Source: Dehalococcoidia bacterium (lineage in GTDB: Bacteria; Chloroflexota; Dehalococcoidia; UBA3495). From it: DNA of 30,177 bases. A model generated the notes under the pieces. It made no database searches. It saw nothing but the letters and a program-made list of their open reading frames with translations, and was not told the DNA's origin. Position 1 is the stretch's first letter, and the number at the start of each line of letters is the position of its first letter. The position numbers were made by a program, and so were the translations under genes. The stretch is taken from NCBI GenBank assembly GCA_030753265.1, contig JASMCQ010000090.1:1-30177 (forward strand). The letters are read 5' to 3'. This document shows, one piece after another, positions 15,452 to 24,091 of the stretch.

Positions 15452-17053
15452 CTACCAGCCGACGGCGCAGCCGTCCTTGCGAGGCTCCGAAGCGCCCCGC
15501 AGCACGCCGGTCTCACGGTCCCGCTGGATTAGCTGGGCGCCGCCGAATCCCCCCAGAATCAACTGCTGGTATCCCCGGGCGATGCCCACCCGGTGGCCCC
15601 GGCGTTCCAGATCCCCAACCACTTCGGCTGGGATGCCTTCTTCCAGAGCGACCGAGTCCTCGGTGACCAGGAACCGGAGAGCATTGAGGGCCGGCTGGGG
15701 GTCCATGTCGAAGTCCACCATGTTGCTGATCACCTGCATGTGGCCCTGGGGCTGCATGAGGCCCCCCATCACGCCGTAACACAGGTACAACTCCCCGTCC
15801 ACCGTGGCCATGGCCGGAATAATGGTGTGGTACGGCCTCTTGTTGGGGGCCAGGGCGTTGGGGTGGGCCGGGTCCATGGAGAACAGGGCCCCCCGGTTGT
15901 GCAGCACGATGCCGGTGTCCGGCACCACCATGCCGGTGCCGAAGTTGACGAAAATGCTGTAGATGAACGAGCAGGCGTTGCCCTCGCGGTCCACGGTGCT
16001 GATGTAAACGGTGTCGCTGCCGCGGCCGACCTCGCCGTAAGGAGCCGAGGCCATGGCCCGTTGCGGGTCGATGAGCGCCCGGCGGGCCTGGGCGTAGCTC
16101 TTGGAGGCCAGTTGGCTGGTGGGGACCTGGGCTTTGCTCGGGTCTGCCACGTAGTGAAAGGCGTCGGCGAAGGCCAGCCGCATCGACTCGATCAGGTGGT
16201 GATAAGCGTCGGCGCTCTGTGCGCCCATGCCGGCGATGTCGAAACCCTCGGCGATGTTCAGCGCTTCCAGGGCGGCGATGCCTTGGCCGTTGGGGGGACA
16301 TTCCCAACAGGTGACCCCCCGGTAGTCCGTTGAGATGGGTTCTTCCCAGTCTGAGGTGTGGCCGGCCAGGTCCTCGGTGGACAGCCAGCCGCCCTGCTCC
16401 TGAACGAAGGCGGCCATCTTCCGGGCAATCTCCCCATGGTAGAAGGCTTCGGAGCCTCCCTCGGCGATGGTGCGAAGGGTCCGGCCTAGGGTGGGCACGC
16501 GCATTACCTCGCCGTGGGCCGGCGGACGGCCGTCCCGGAGCCACTCCTGGCCCGAGGGCAGCCGGGCTAGCTTATCCTGCTGTTTGGACCACTGGAAGGA
16601 GATGATGTCGGAGACCGGGAAACCCTCTTCGGCGTATTGGATGGCCGGCTTTAGCAACTCCGAAAGGGGCATGGTGCCGCAGGCTTTCAGGAGGGTCTCC
16701 CAGCCGTGGACCGCGCCGGGGACCGTTATGGAGTGGACCCCGGTCTCCGGAATCTGATCATGCCCCTGGGACCGGAGCGATTCCAGGGAAGCCGCCGCCG
16801 GGGAACGCCCGCTCCCGTTGATGGCCCGCACCGTCTTCTCTTTATTGTTCCAGACCAGGGCGAACATGTCGCCGCCAACACCGGTGGACACGGGCTCGAC
16901 AACGTTGAGTACCGCCGCGCTGGCGATCGCCGCGTCCACGGCGTTGCCTCCGTCGATCAGAACGCGCAGCCCAGCCATCGCCGCCAGGGGCTGGCTGGTG
17001 GCCACCATCCCATTGGTTGCCAGGACCGTTGAACGCCGGGAATCGAAGAACAT
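15452..17053 (-). CDS. gamma-glutamyltransferase family Ntn-hydrolase
   Basis: A 533-aa protein of the gamma-glutamyltranspeptidase/cephalosporin acylase family. These precursors cleave themselves to expose an N-terminal Thr. The likely nucleophile is Thr348 in GRGSDTVYISTVDREGN, which would give subunits of about 347 and 186 residues. Other family blocks are GGNAVDAAIASAAVLNVVEP, STGVGGDMFALVW, ECPPNGQGIAALEALNI and RPYHTIIPAM, and the ending KDGCAVGW is typical. No signal peptide is visible, so a cytosolic location is likely, unlike periplasmic GGT of E. coli. The substrate may be glutathione-like gamma-glutamyl compounds or another amide. The ATG at 17053 has a weak ribosome site. Divergent from the peroxiredoxin. 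Confidence 0.9.
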   Translation of the reverse strand: MFFDSRRSTVLATNGMVATSQPLAAMAGLRVLIDGGNAVDAAIASAAVLNVVEPVSTGVGGDMFALVWNNKEKTVRAINGSGRSPAAASLESLRSQGHDQIPETGVHSITVPGAVHGWETLLKACGTMPLSELLKPAIQYAEEGFPVSDIISFQWSKQQDKLARLPSGQEWLRDGRPPAHGEVMRVPTLGRTLRTIAEGGSEAFYHGEIARKMAAFVQEQGGWLSTEDLAGHTSDWEEPISTDYRGVTCWECPPNGQGIAALEALNIAEGFDIAGMGAQSADAYHHLIESMRLAFADAFHYVADPSKAQVPTSQLASKSYAQARRALIDPQRAMASAPYGEVGRGSDTVYISTVDREGNACSFIYSIFVNFGTGMVVPDTGIVLHNRGALFSMDPAHPNALAPNKRPYHTIIPAMATVDGELYLCYGVMGGLMQPQGHMQVISNMVDFDMDPQPALNALRFLVTEDSVALEEGIPAEVVGDLERRGHRVGIARGYQQLILGGFGGAQLIQRDRETGVLRGASEPRKDGCAVGW

Positions 17054-17121
17054 ATCCAGACCGCTTCGCCGGTAGTTTTGCGTTCACCTCGGGCCTTCCA
17101 GCCGGGGGTGAAGGCTGGGCC

Positions 17122-17130
17122 ATTCTAACA
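17122..17130 (-). promoter_or_regulatory. possible extended -10 promoter for ggt
   Basis: On the minus strand TG-T-TAGAAT (extended -10, 5 of 6 to TATAAT) lies about 70 nt before the start at 17053. It falls within the tandem repeat TCTAACATA x2 (17124-17141). No good -35. Confidence 0.35.
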
Positions 17131-17165
17131 TATCTAACATAGAGGGAGTGCGGCCGGATACGCTG

Positions 17166-17174
17166 TGATAAAAT
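17166..17174 (+). promoter_or_regulatory. possible extended -10 promoter for the peroxiredoxin gene
   Basis: TG-A-TAAAAT (extended -10, 5 of 6 to TATAAT) sits inside GATAA-AA-TTATC, about 85 nt before the ATG at 17259. No matching -35. Confidence 0.4.
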
Positions 17175-17208
17175 TATCTGGACCCCTTCCCCATACTCTA
17201 ACTCTATT

Positions 17209-17233
17209 CAACCGGCCGGCAATTGGCCGGTTG
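17209..17233 (+). promoter_or_regulatory. strong hairpin in the peroxiredoxin 5' leader
   Basis: CAACCGGCC-GGCAATT-GGCCGGTTG is a perfect 9-bp inverted repeat. It ends 12 nt before the AGGAGG ribosome site (17246-17251) and is followed by TTGTTGTTGG. It could be an mRNA structure affecting initiation, an attenuator, or a DNA operator. Confidence 0.5.
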
Positions 17234-17258
17234 TTGTTGGCTATTAGGAGGCTACACC

Positions 17259-17732
17259 ATGGCTGTGGATGTTGGACAACCGGCGCCCGAGTTCTCCTTG
17301 TATGACACCGATCGCGGCCGGAGGTCGTTGGGCGAATTCAAGGGAAAGAACGTGGTCCTCGCTTTTTTCCCCGGGGCATTCACGGGAACCTGCACCACCG
17401 AGATGTGCGCCCTGCGGGACCGGGCGGACCAATTCAACTCCTTGAATGCCCAAGTGCTGGGCATCAGCGTCGATCCCCCCTTTTCCCAGAAAGTCTGGGC
17501 CGAGAACAATGAGTTGAATTTCCCGGTCCTGAGCGACTTCAACCGGGAGGTGGTAAACCTGTACGACATCGCCCTCCAGGACCTGGCGGGGCTGGAAGGT
17601 TACGTGGCCGCCAAACGGGCCGTGTTCGTGCTGGACAAGGGCGGCGTGGTCCGCTACAAGTGGGTGGCCCCGGCTCCCGGCAAGGAGCCGCTGTATGACG
17701 AGATCAAGGAAGCCCTGGACAGGCTGGCCTAA
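17259..17732 (+). CDS. peroxiredoxin (thioredoxin-fold peroxidase)
   Basis: A 157-aa cytosolic peroxiredoxin that reduces H2O2 and organic peroxides. The active site FFPGAFTGTCTTEMCALRD places the peroxidatic Cys at 45 (P-x3-T-x2-C motif), with a second Cys at 50. That C-x4-C spacing is the one used for the resolving Cys in Prx-Q/BCP proteins. The overall form (PGAFTGTC) is also like the AhpE/1-Cys group, so the reductant (thioredoxin or other) is not certain. The ATG at 17259 is chosen for its AGGAGG at 17246-17251; an upstream in-frame ATG lies in the leader hairpin. Divergent from the gamma-glutamyltransferase. Confidence 0.9.
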   Translation: MAVDVGQPAPEFSLYDTDRGRRSLGEFKGKNVVLAFFPGAFTGTCTTEMCALRDRADQFNSLNAQVLGISVDPPFSQKVWAENNELNFPVLSDFNREVVNLYDIALQDLAGLEGYVAAKRAVFVLDKGGVVRYKWVAPAPGKEPLYDEIKEALDRLA

Positions 17733-17870
17733 CGGCGCCGGCAGCGCCGGCGGGACGTGCCGGTTCCTCCGGGAGGGTTTCCCCGGCCCGGTCGAAGGAT
17801 GAATCGTCTCGGAGCCCGTGGCGGGTCTCTTTCCCAAGGGCCGGGAACCGCCGCGTTGCGCGGAATCCGG

Positions 17871-17900
17871 CTGACGACAGCTAGAATGCGCTGCTATAAC
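17871..17900 (+). promoter_or_regulatory. possible promoter of the pst operon
   Basis: CTGACG (17871-17876), 18 nt, TATAAC (17895-17900), about 70 nt before the pstS start. No convincing Pho-box direct repeats were seen by eye. Confidence 0.35.
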
Positions 17901-17971
17901 GCGAGTTGCTGACCATAAGCTCTAGCGGTGGTAGACTGAAACCGGCAAGTGTGAAGCGCGGCAAGGGGAGA

Positions 17972-18979
<1,008 letters not shown>

Positions 18980-19101
18980 TCCGCCGGCGGGTTCCCCGCT
19001 GGACCTACTTGTAAACTGAGGAGCGTGGACTTATCCTAGGTGGGGAAGGTTCGCGGACCCTCCCTGCAGCTAACGCCTCCTCTAAGGAACGGGAGACAAC
19101 C

Positions 19102-20052
19102 TTGGCAAGGGATGAACCGATCGGCCAGCAGGCCGCCGCCGCGGATTTGCGCCGGTCCTTCCGGCCCAAATGGCGAAAGCTCCTCCCTGAACGCATTGCC
19201 CGGACTATTCTCCTTCTCTGTAGCGGCGTCTCGATCTTGACCACCGCCGGCATCGTCTTGGTGCTGGTATTCGAGGCCTTCCAGTTCTTCAGGGAAGTTT
19301 CAGTCCTTGAGTTCGTCACCGGCACCAAGTGGACGCCCCTCTTCGCCTCAAAGCAGTTCGGCGTGTTGGCGTTGGTGGCGGGCACCACGCTGGTGGCGAT
19401 CGGGGCGATGGTGGTGGCGTTGCCGCTGGGGCTCCTGAGCGCCATTTACCTTAGCGAGTATGCACCGGACCCCATCCGGCGGACCGTCAAGCCGATCCTG
19501 GAGATACTGGCCGGGATACCCACGGTGGTGTACGGGTACTTCGCGCTGCTGTTCGTGACGCCGCTGCTGCGGGGAATCTCCGAGGACATCGCGGTCTTCA
19601 ACGGCCTCAGCGCCTCCATCGTCATGGGCATCATGATACTGCCCATGGTTTCCAGCCTCAGCGAAGACGCCATGCGCGCCGTGCCCCGCGCTTTGCGGGA
19701 GGGGGCCTACGCGCTGGGGGCCACGAAGCTGGAGGTCTCCACCGGGGTGGTCATCCCGGCGGCTCTGTCGGGGATCGTGGCGTCCTTTATTCTGGCTGCC
19801 TCTCGGGCCATCGGGGAAACGATGATCGTAACCATCGCGGCCGGCCAGAACCCCAGCTTCACCCTCAACCCGCTGGTCCCCATCGAGACCATGACCGCCT
19901 ACATCGTGCAGGTTAGCTTGGGGGATACGCCGACCGGCACCCTGGAGTACAAGACTATTTTCGCGGTGGCGTTGAGCCTATTCGCCATTACGCTGCTGAT
20001 GAATCTGCTGAGCCAGTATGTCGTTCGCCGGTTCCGGGAGGAGTACGAGTAA
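19102..20052 (+). CDS. pstC: phosphate ABC transporter permease PstC
   Basis: A 316-aa inner-membrane permease with about six membrane segments. The binding-protein-dependent transport signature is [29 protein letters not shown], and [15 protein letters not shown] follows, both typical of PstC. Residues about 54-85 form an N-terminal membrane segment, then a loop [13 protein letters not shown] seen in PstC proteins. The start is TTG at 19102 with GGGAG 7 nt upstream; no in-frame ATG fits better. Its stop TAA overlaps the pstA ATG by one base, so translation is coupled. Confidence 0.95.
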   Translation: MARDEPIGQQAAAADLRRSFRPKWRKLLPERIARTILLLCSGVSILTTAGIVLVLVFEAFQFFREVSVLEFVTGTKWTPLFASKQFGVLALVAGTTLVAIGAMVVALPLGLLSAIYLSEYAPDPIRRTVKPILEILAGIPTVVYGYFALLFVTPLLRGISEDIAVFNGLSASIVMGIMILPMVSSLSEDAMRAVPRALREGAYALGATKLEVSTGVVIPAALSGIVASFILAASRAIGETMIVTIAAGQNPSFTLNPLVPIETMTAYIVQVSLGDTPTGTLEYKTIFAVALSLFAITLLMNLLSQYVVRRFREEYE

Positions 20053-20936
20053 TGGCGGCGATCACTCCCTCTGAATTCAGGAAGAGGATGGCTCGGCGCA
20101 AATGGCAGGGCCGGGTGTTTCATGGCTTGTGCCTGCTGGCCGTGTGTATCGCCCTCACCATGCTGGCGGTGATGTTGATCTACATCGTCGCCCAGGGTTG
20201 GTCCAGGGTGAGCTGGAGCTTTATCACCAGTTTTCCCTCCCGGCATCCGGACCGGGCCGGCATTCAGGCCGCGCTGTTGGGCAGCATCTACTTGGTGGCC
20301 ATCGCCGGGGTGGCGTCCTTCGTGTTGGGGGTGGGCGCCGCTATCTACCTGGAGGAGTACGCCGCCCGCAGCCGGTTTTCCCGGATCGTGCAGATCAACA
20401 TCTCCAACCTGGCCGGAGTTCCGTCCATCGTCTACGGGATACTGGGGTTGGAGGTGTTCGTCCGCAGCATGGACCTCGGCAAGAGCGTTCTAGCCGGCGG
20501 GCTCACGTTGGCCCTCTTGATCCTGCCCATCATCATCATCGCCGCCGAAGAGGCCATCCGCGCCGTGCCTCCATCCCTTCGGGAAGGCGCCTATGGGTTG
20601 GGGGCCACCCGGTGGCAGGCGATCTGGCACCTGGTGTTGCCCCAGGCCTTCCCGGGCATTCTGACCGGGGTGATTTTGGCGGTGAGCCGGGCCATCGGGG
20701 AGACCGCTCCCCTCATCGCCATGGGGGCTTTGACCTTCGTGCCCTTCGCGCCCGACGGCCTCCTCAGCCGGTTCACGGCGCTGCCCATCCAGATTTTCAA
20801 CTGGACCTCCCGTCCTCAGGCCGGGTTCCACGAAGCCGCTGCCGCCGGTATCATCGTGTTGCTGGTTGCCCTGGTAATCATGAACGGGGCGGCGGTCATC
20901 GTCCGGAACAAGTTTCAAGGCCCAAACGCAGGGTGA
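20052..20936 (+). CDS. pstA: phosphate ABC transporter permease PstA
   Basis: A 294-aa inner-membrane permease forming the channel with PstC. The first membrane segment is at about 21-45. The family block NISNLAGVPSIVYGILGLEVF and the EAA-type loop SLREGAYGLGATRWQAIWHL are present, and SRAIGETAPLIAMGAL is close to the C-terminal third. The ATG overlaps the pstC stop (TAATG). The stop at 20936 is 3 nt before the pstB start. Confidence 0.95.
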   Translation: MAAITPSEFRKRMARRKWQGRVFHGLCLLAVCIALTMLAVMLIYIVAQGWSRVSWSFITSFPSRHPDRAGIQAALLGSIYLVAIAGVASFVLGVGAAIYLEEYAARSRFSRIVQINISNLAGVPSIVYGILGLEVFVRSMDLGKSVLAGGLTLALLILPIIIIAAEEAIRAVPPSLREGAYGLGATRWQAIWHLVLPQAFPGILTGVILAVSRAIGETAPLIAMGALTFVPFAPDGLLSRFTALPIQIFNWTSRPQAGFHEAAAAGIIVLLVALVIMNGAAVIVRNKFQGPNAG

Positions 20937-20939
20937 CAA

Positions 20940-21713
20940 TTGCAGCAGGATGATTCGATACTGCGCACCGAGGAATTGTGCGTGTTCTACGGCCCCAAGC
21001 GGGTGGTGACCGAAGTCACCCTCGACTTTCTCCGCAACCGGATCACCGCCATTATCGGGCCCTCCGGCTGTGGCAAGAGCACCCTCCTGCGGTGTCTCAA
21101 CCGCATGAACGACCTGATTCCCTCCTTTAACCTGACCGGCAAGGTGTTGTTCGAGGGGCAGGACCTGTACGCTCCGGGGATTGACCCAACCGAGATACGC
21201 TACCAGATCGGCATGGTTTTCCAGCGGCCCAATCCATTCCCCAAAAGCATCTACGATAACGTTGCTTTTGGCCCGCGCATCAACGGTTTCAGCGGCAACC
21301 TGGCTGAGTTGGTGGAGCGGTCACTTCGCCGGGCCGCCTTGTGGGATGAGGTGAAGGACCAGCTCAAGGGGAGTGCTCTGGCCCTGTCCGGAGGCCAGCA
21401 GCAGCGGCTCTGTATCGCCCGGGCCCTGGCCGTCGAACCCAGGGTCATCCTGATGGACGAACCGTGCTCCGCCTTGGACCCGATCGCTACGCTGGCCATC
21501 GAGGAGTTGATGCGGGAACTGTCGGAGCGGTATTCGATCGTCATCGTGACCCACAACATGCAGCAGGCGGCGCGGGTATCGAACTACACCGCCTTTCTCA
21601 TGGCCACCCAGGACCGGATTGGCGAGCTGATCGAGTACGGCGAGAGCCGGCAGATATTCACCAACCCCAAGGACGAGCGGACTGAGGCCTACATCACGGG
21701 CCGGTTCGGCTAG
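20940..21713 (+). CDS. pstB: phosphate ABC transporter ATP-binding protein PstB
   Basis: A 257-aa ATPase energising phosphate import. Walker A is GPSGCGKST (40-48), the PstB-typical [12 protein letters not shown] follows, the Q-loop is [20 protein letters not shown], the signature [15 protein letters not shown] (149-163), Walker B VILMDEP (169-175), and the switch His is in [12 protein letters not shown]. The start is TTG at 20940, 3 nt after pstA, with AGGGTGA over the junction. A PhoU gene, common after pstB, is absent; the next 465 nt hold repeats only. Confidence 0.95.
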   Translation: MQQDDSILRTEELCVFYGPKRVVTEVTLDFLRNRITAIIGPSGCGKSTLLRCLNRMNDLIPSFNLTGKVLFEGQDLYAPGIDPTEIRYQIGMVFQRPNPFPKSIYDNVAFGPRINGFSGNLAELVERSLRRAALWDEVKDQLKGSALALSGGQQQRLCIARALAVEPRVILMDEPCSALDPIATLAIEELMRELSERYSIVIVTHNMQQAARVSNYTAFLMATQDRIGELIEYGESRQIFTNPKDERTEAYITGRFG

Positions 21714-21739
21714 CTACGCCGATACAATAGGCAGCCGCT

Positions 21740-21856
21740 GTGGTTCGACGGGCTCACCACGAACGGGGAATCCTCGACGAACGGGGAAATCCAGGTCAGC
21801 GGGGAGATTCCGTACCAAAGGGGAGTATCCGTTCGTCCTGAGCTTGTCGAAGGACC
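21740..21856. repeat. cluster of REP-like repeats after pstB
   Basis: The stretch 21740-21766 has GTGG and CCAC arms around TTCGACGGGCTCA, then GAACGG. CGAACGGGGAA occurs twice (about 21760 and 21778). Bases 21827-21856 are the exact reverse complement of 697-726. No gene is seen from 21714 to 22178. Confidence 0.65.
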
Positions 21857-22178
21857 AAGAGCGGCCCCTCTTGGAGTTGTTCGGTAGGTTCCGGGGCTGA
21901 CCTGTGGCGCCGTGTTCACCGAGATCCCTTGGGGCCGATGGACTTCGGGTTACACCGCGAACGGGCGCCCGCCTCCGCGATCAATTCCCACCACTCTTCC
22001 CCGCCGTGAATGGCTCCTGTATAATTAAGCTGCGGGTGCCGGTGCCCGCGGTCCGCCGGTTGAAGTTGGGGGCGATACCAGGCATTCATGGTGAGAAGGG
22101 TCTGTTTGAGAGCACTCTTTCACCTGCTCCGGGAATCGATGTTGGTTTTGGGTTGGGAGTCCGAACTCCGGAGGAGTC

Positions 22179-22583
22179 ATGCCTGAAAATTACCAGGACG
22201 AGATTGAAGAGATACTGAAAAGGGCCGGAGAAGTTCCCCCGCCCCGCAGCGCTCAAGGGGAGGCTGAAAAACACCCGGAGGACCAGCCAAGAGATTTCCG
22301 GCCGGCCCCGAAGGCTCCCTCGGCGTGGCGCGGCTCTAATCGGCGCTGGCCCTCGGTTACCCCGAGAAAAATGTTGCTGGCCGGGCTGATACTCTTCGTG
22401 GTGGCGGCCTTACTCGGGCTGGGCCCCCTGATTTGGGTCGGCCTGATTCTGTTAGTTGTAGCTTACCTTCTCTTCTTCGTCTCACCCCGGTCCATCTCCG
22501 TTGAGAAAAGGTGGCGAGGACGGCCGGTGGACGAAGTCAGTGCTGCTCCCTGGGACCGGTTCAAGCGCTGGCTGAAGAAATAG
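22179..22583 (+). CDS. small hypothetical two-TM membrane protein
   Basis: A 134-aa protein. A charged cytosolic N-terminus begins MPENYQDEIEEILKRAGEVP and a Pro/Arg-rich linker follows. Two closely spaced membrane segments lie at about 65-82 (MLLAGLILFVVAALLGLG) and 84-101 (LIWVGLILLVVAYLLFFV), and the tail is basic, ending RFKRWLKK. The hairpin of two membrane segments with both ends probably cytosolic recalls small uncharacterised proteins common in Chloroflexota. GGAGGAG lies just before the ATG. It is a single-gene unit, with a terminator about 60 nt downstream. No function can be assigned. Confidence 0.8.
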   Translation: MPENYQDEIEEILKRAGEVPPPRSAQGEAEKHPEDQPRDFRPAPKAPSAWRGSNRRWPSVTPRKMLLAGLILFVVAALLGLGPLIWVGLILLVVAYLLFFVSPRSISVEKRWRGRPVDEVSAAPWDRFKRWLKK

Positions 22584-22640
22584 ACCTGGTTCCCCGGAAT
22601 TGGGTATCTTCCCCGCCGTGTGACAAGAGTTTGCAAGGTT

Positions 22641-22668
22641 CCCCTCCTGGATAAGGAGGGGATCTTTT
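22641..22668 (+). terminator. intrinsic terminator after the small membrane protein gene
   Basis: CCCCTCCT-GGATA-AGGAGGGG is a perfect 8-bp stem (22641-22661) followed by ATCTTTT. Similar hairpins also occur as dispersed repeats, so it may be both. Confidence 0.55.
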
Positions 22669-22850
22669 GGGTCCGGCGGTATCTCTGTGGCGGGCTTCGC
22701 CACGGATCTCCAGCGGCTCTACGGGACAGACCTCAGGACCAGGAAACGAGGCGCCGGCGCCCCTTCAACGTGAAACCGGTGGATGCGGATTGCACCCCCT
22801 CTCAAATGCCCCCTTCCCAAGGGCTTTGCCTCAATAGCACCCTGAGAAAT

Positions 22851-22948
22851 GTCACCCCGAGCGAAGCGAGGGGTCTGGGGTGGTGGAGCCAGGCTCTGAT
22901 GCAGGAACCCCGCACCAGATTCCTCGTCGCTTCGCTCCTCGGAATGAC
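22851..22948. repeat. intergenic inverted-repeat element A
   Basis: Arms 22851-22877 (starting GTCACCCCGAGCGAAGCGAG) and 22916-22948 (reverse complement starting GTCATTCCGAGGAGCGAAGC) form an imperfect inverted repeat ending TCTG on both sides. This is a REP/MITE-like element in the 660-nt gene-free stretch 22584-23245. Confidence 0.65.
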
Positions 22949-23026
22949 AGGGGGGCAATCCATTCCTCGGAATCATTCATGCTGGTTGCCACCAGCACCA
23001 CGGCCGACGAAGATGGGCACCGCCCC

Positions 23027-23124
23027 GTCATCCCGAGTCCTTCGCGGGAAGGACGAGGGATCTGGGGAGGCGGAGGAGAAGCCCCACCGCAAATGCCTAG
23101 CCGCTGCGGCTGGCTCGGCATGAC
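23027..23124. repeat. intergenic inverted-repeat element B
   Basis: Begins GTCATCCCGAGTCCTTCGCG with GAGGGATCTGG inside, and ends CTGGCTCGGCATGAC. It shares the GTCAT-CCGAG edge and GA(T)CTGG inner edge with element A and is the same class of repeat. Confidence 0.55.
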
Positions 23125-23245
23125 ACTCTCGAGGCAACGCCCTTTCCCAAAGGAGAAGGCTAGGTTAGGGGTTCGGATCAACGGACCTTGAGGCTCGCTT
23201 AGAAGCAGGGGTTCAGGGGATTTGGGTCTGGCCGGCGGCCCCGGC

Positions 23246-24082
23246 TTAGACCGCCCGGCTGGGTAAGCACTCCAAGCGTTGAGCCAAAGCTTGGACCAAG
23301 TTTCCCATATGGGGATGGTCCGGTTCCACGTCCACCTTGATTTCGGCCTCCTCCAGCCCCCGGGTGCAAACCGGGCCCACCGAGGCGATGACCACCGACG
23401 GCCGGTTCAAGCTTTCCATCATCGGTGCTTCTATTCCCGCCTGGGCGGCGATGGCCCGCAGGTTTCTTGCTTGGGGCTGGCTGGTGAAGGCGACGGCGTC
23501 GATCTTGCCCTGAATCAGGGCGTCAATCATCCCGACCGCCGGCACGTGGTCCTCCGGTATGCCCCAGGTGTAGAGAGAGACCTCCCGTACTTTGGCGCCC
23601 TTCTCGGCCAGGCTCCTGGTCAAGAATCCGTTGGGCTCTCCGTAGGCCTGCACCCCCACCTGGGTGTCGCGGAGGTCCAACTCCCGGATCGCCTCCAGCA
23701 GCTCTTTCGTCGTGAAGGGCTCCGGAGGCATGATGTCGACGTGGACGTTATGCTGCCGCAGCACCCGGGCCGGCTTCGGGCTGCGGGCGATCACCGTTCG
23801 CTGGTTCAGGCAGCGGATGAACTCCTCCTGCCGGCCCATGGCCTTGGCCGTTTGGATCAGGGCCTGGGTGCCGGCCCCGGTGAACAGGATCACCACCGCA
23901 ACCGTGCCGTCGCAAATGTCGTTGACCAGCCACCGGGCCTCCGGATCGTCCTTCAGGTAGATCTCTTCGAGCACGGGCGCCGAGTAGGCCGTCCCGCCAT
24001 ACCGCTCGATCATCGCTACCATTTCCGAGCGCATCCGGGCCTCCAGGCAAGCGATCACCCTGCCATTCAGTGAAGCTGCCAC
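23246..24082 (-). CDS. hemD: uroporphyrinogen-III synthase (HemD-like)
   Basis: A 278-aa cytosolic protein of the HemD fold, converting hydroxymethylbilane to uroporphyrinogen III, the precursor of siroheme. Family features are VVILFTGAGTQALIQTAKA, RSPKPARVLRQ, VGVQAYGEPNGFLTRSLAEKGA, DAVAFTSQPQARNLR and SVGPVCTRGLEEA with VEPDHPHMGNLVQAL at the end. The GTG start at 24082 has AGGAG about 8 nt upstream and lies 9 nt after the siroheme reductase stop. It is therefore the second gene of that operon and sits under the same attenuator, which suits cofactor supply for the reductase. Confidence 0.8.
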   Translation of the reverse strand: MAASLNGRVIACLEARMRSEMVAMIERYGGTAYSAPVLEEIYLKDDPEARWLVNDICDGTVAVVILFTGAGTQALIQTAKAMGRQEEFIRCLNQRTVIARSPKPARVLRQHNVHVDIMPPEPFTTKELLEAIRELDLRDTQVGVQAYGEPNGFLTRSLAEKGAKVREVSLYTWGIPEDHVPAVGMIDALIQGKIDAVAFTSQPQARNLRAIAAQAGIEAPMMESLNRPSVVIASVGPVCTRGLEEAEIKVDVEPDHPHMGNLVQALAQRLECLPSRAV

Positions 24083-24091
24083 GGGCAGCTC

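Noticed and set aside
15513..16544. 343-codon minus-strand ORF inside ggt
   Set aside because: Same strand, other frame of the gamma-glutamyltransferase; extremely Arg/Gly/His/Pro-rich shadow.
22620..23191. several ORFs of 85-167 codons in the 22.6-23.2 kb gap
   Set aside because: They translate REP-like inverted repeats in both directions; no frame has a ribosome site or natural composition.
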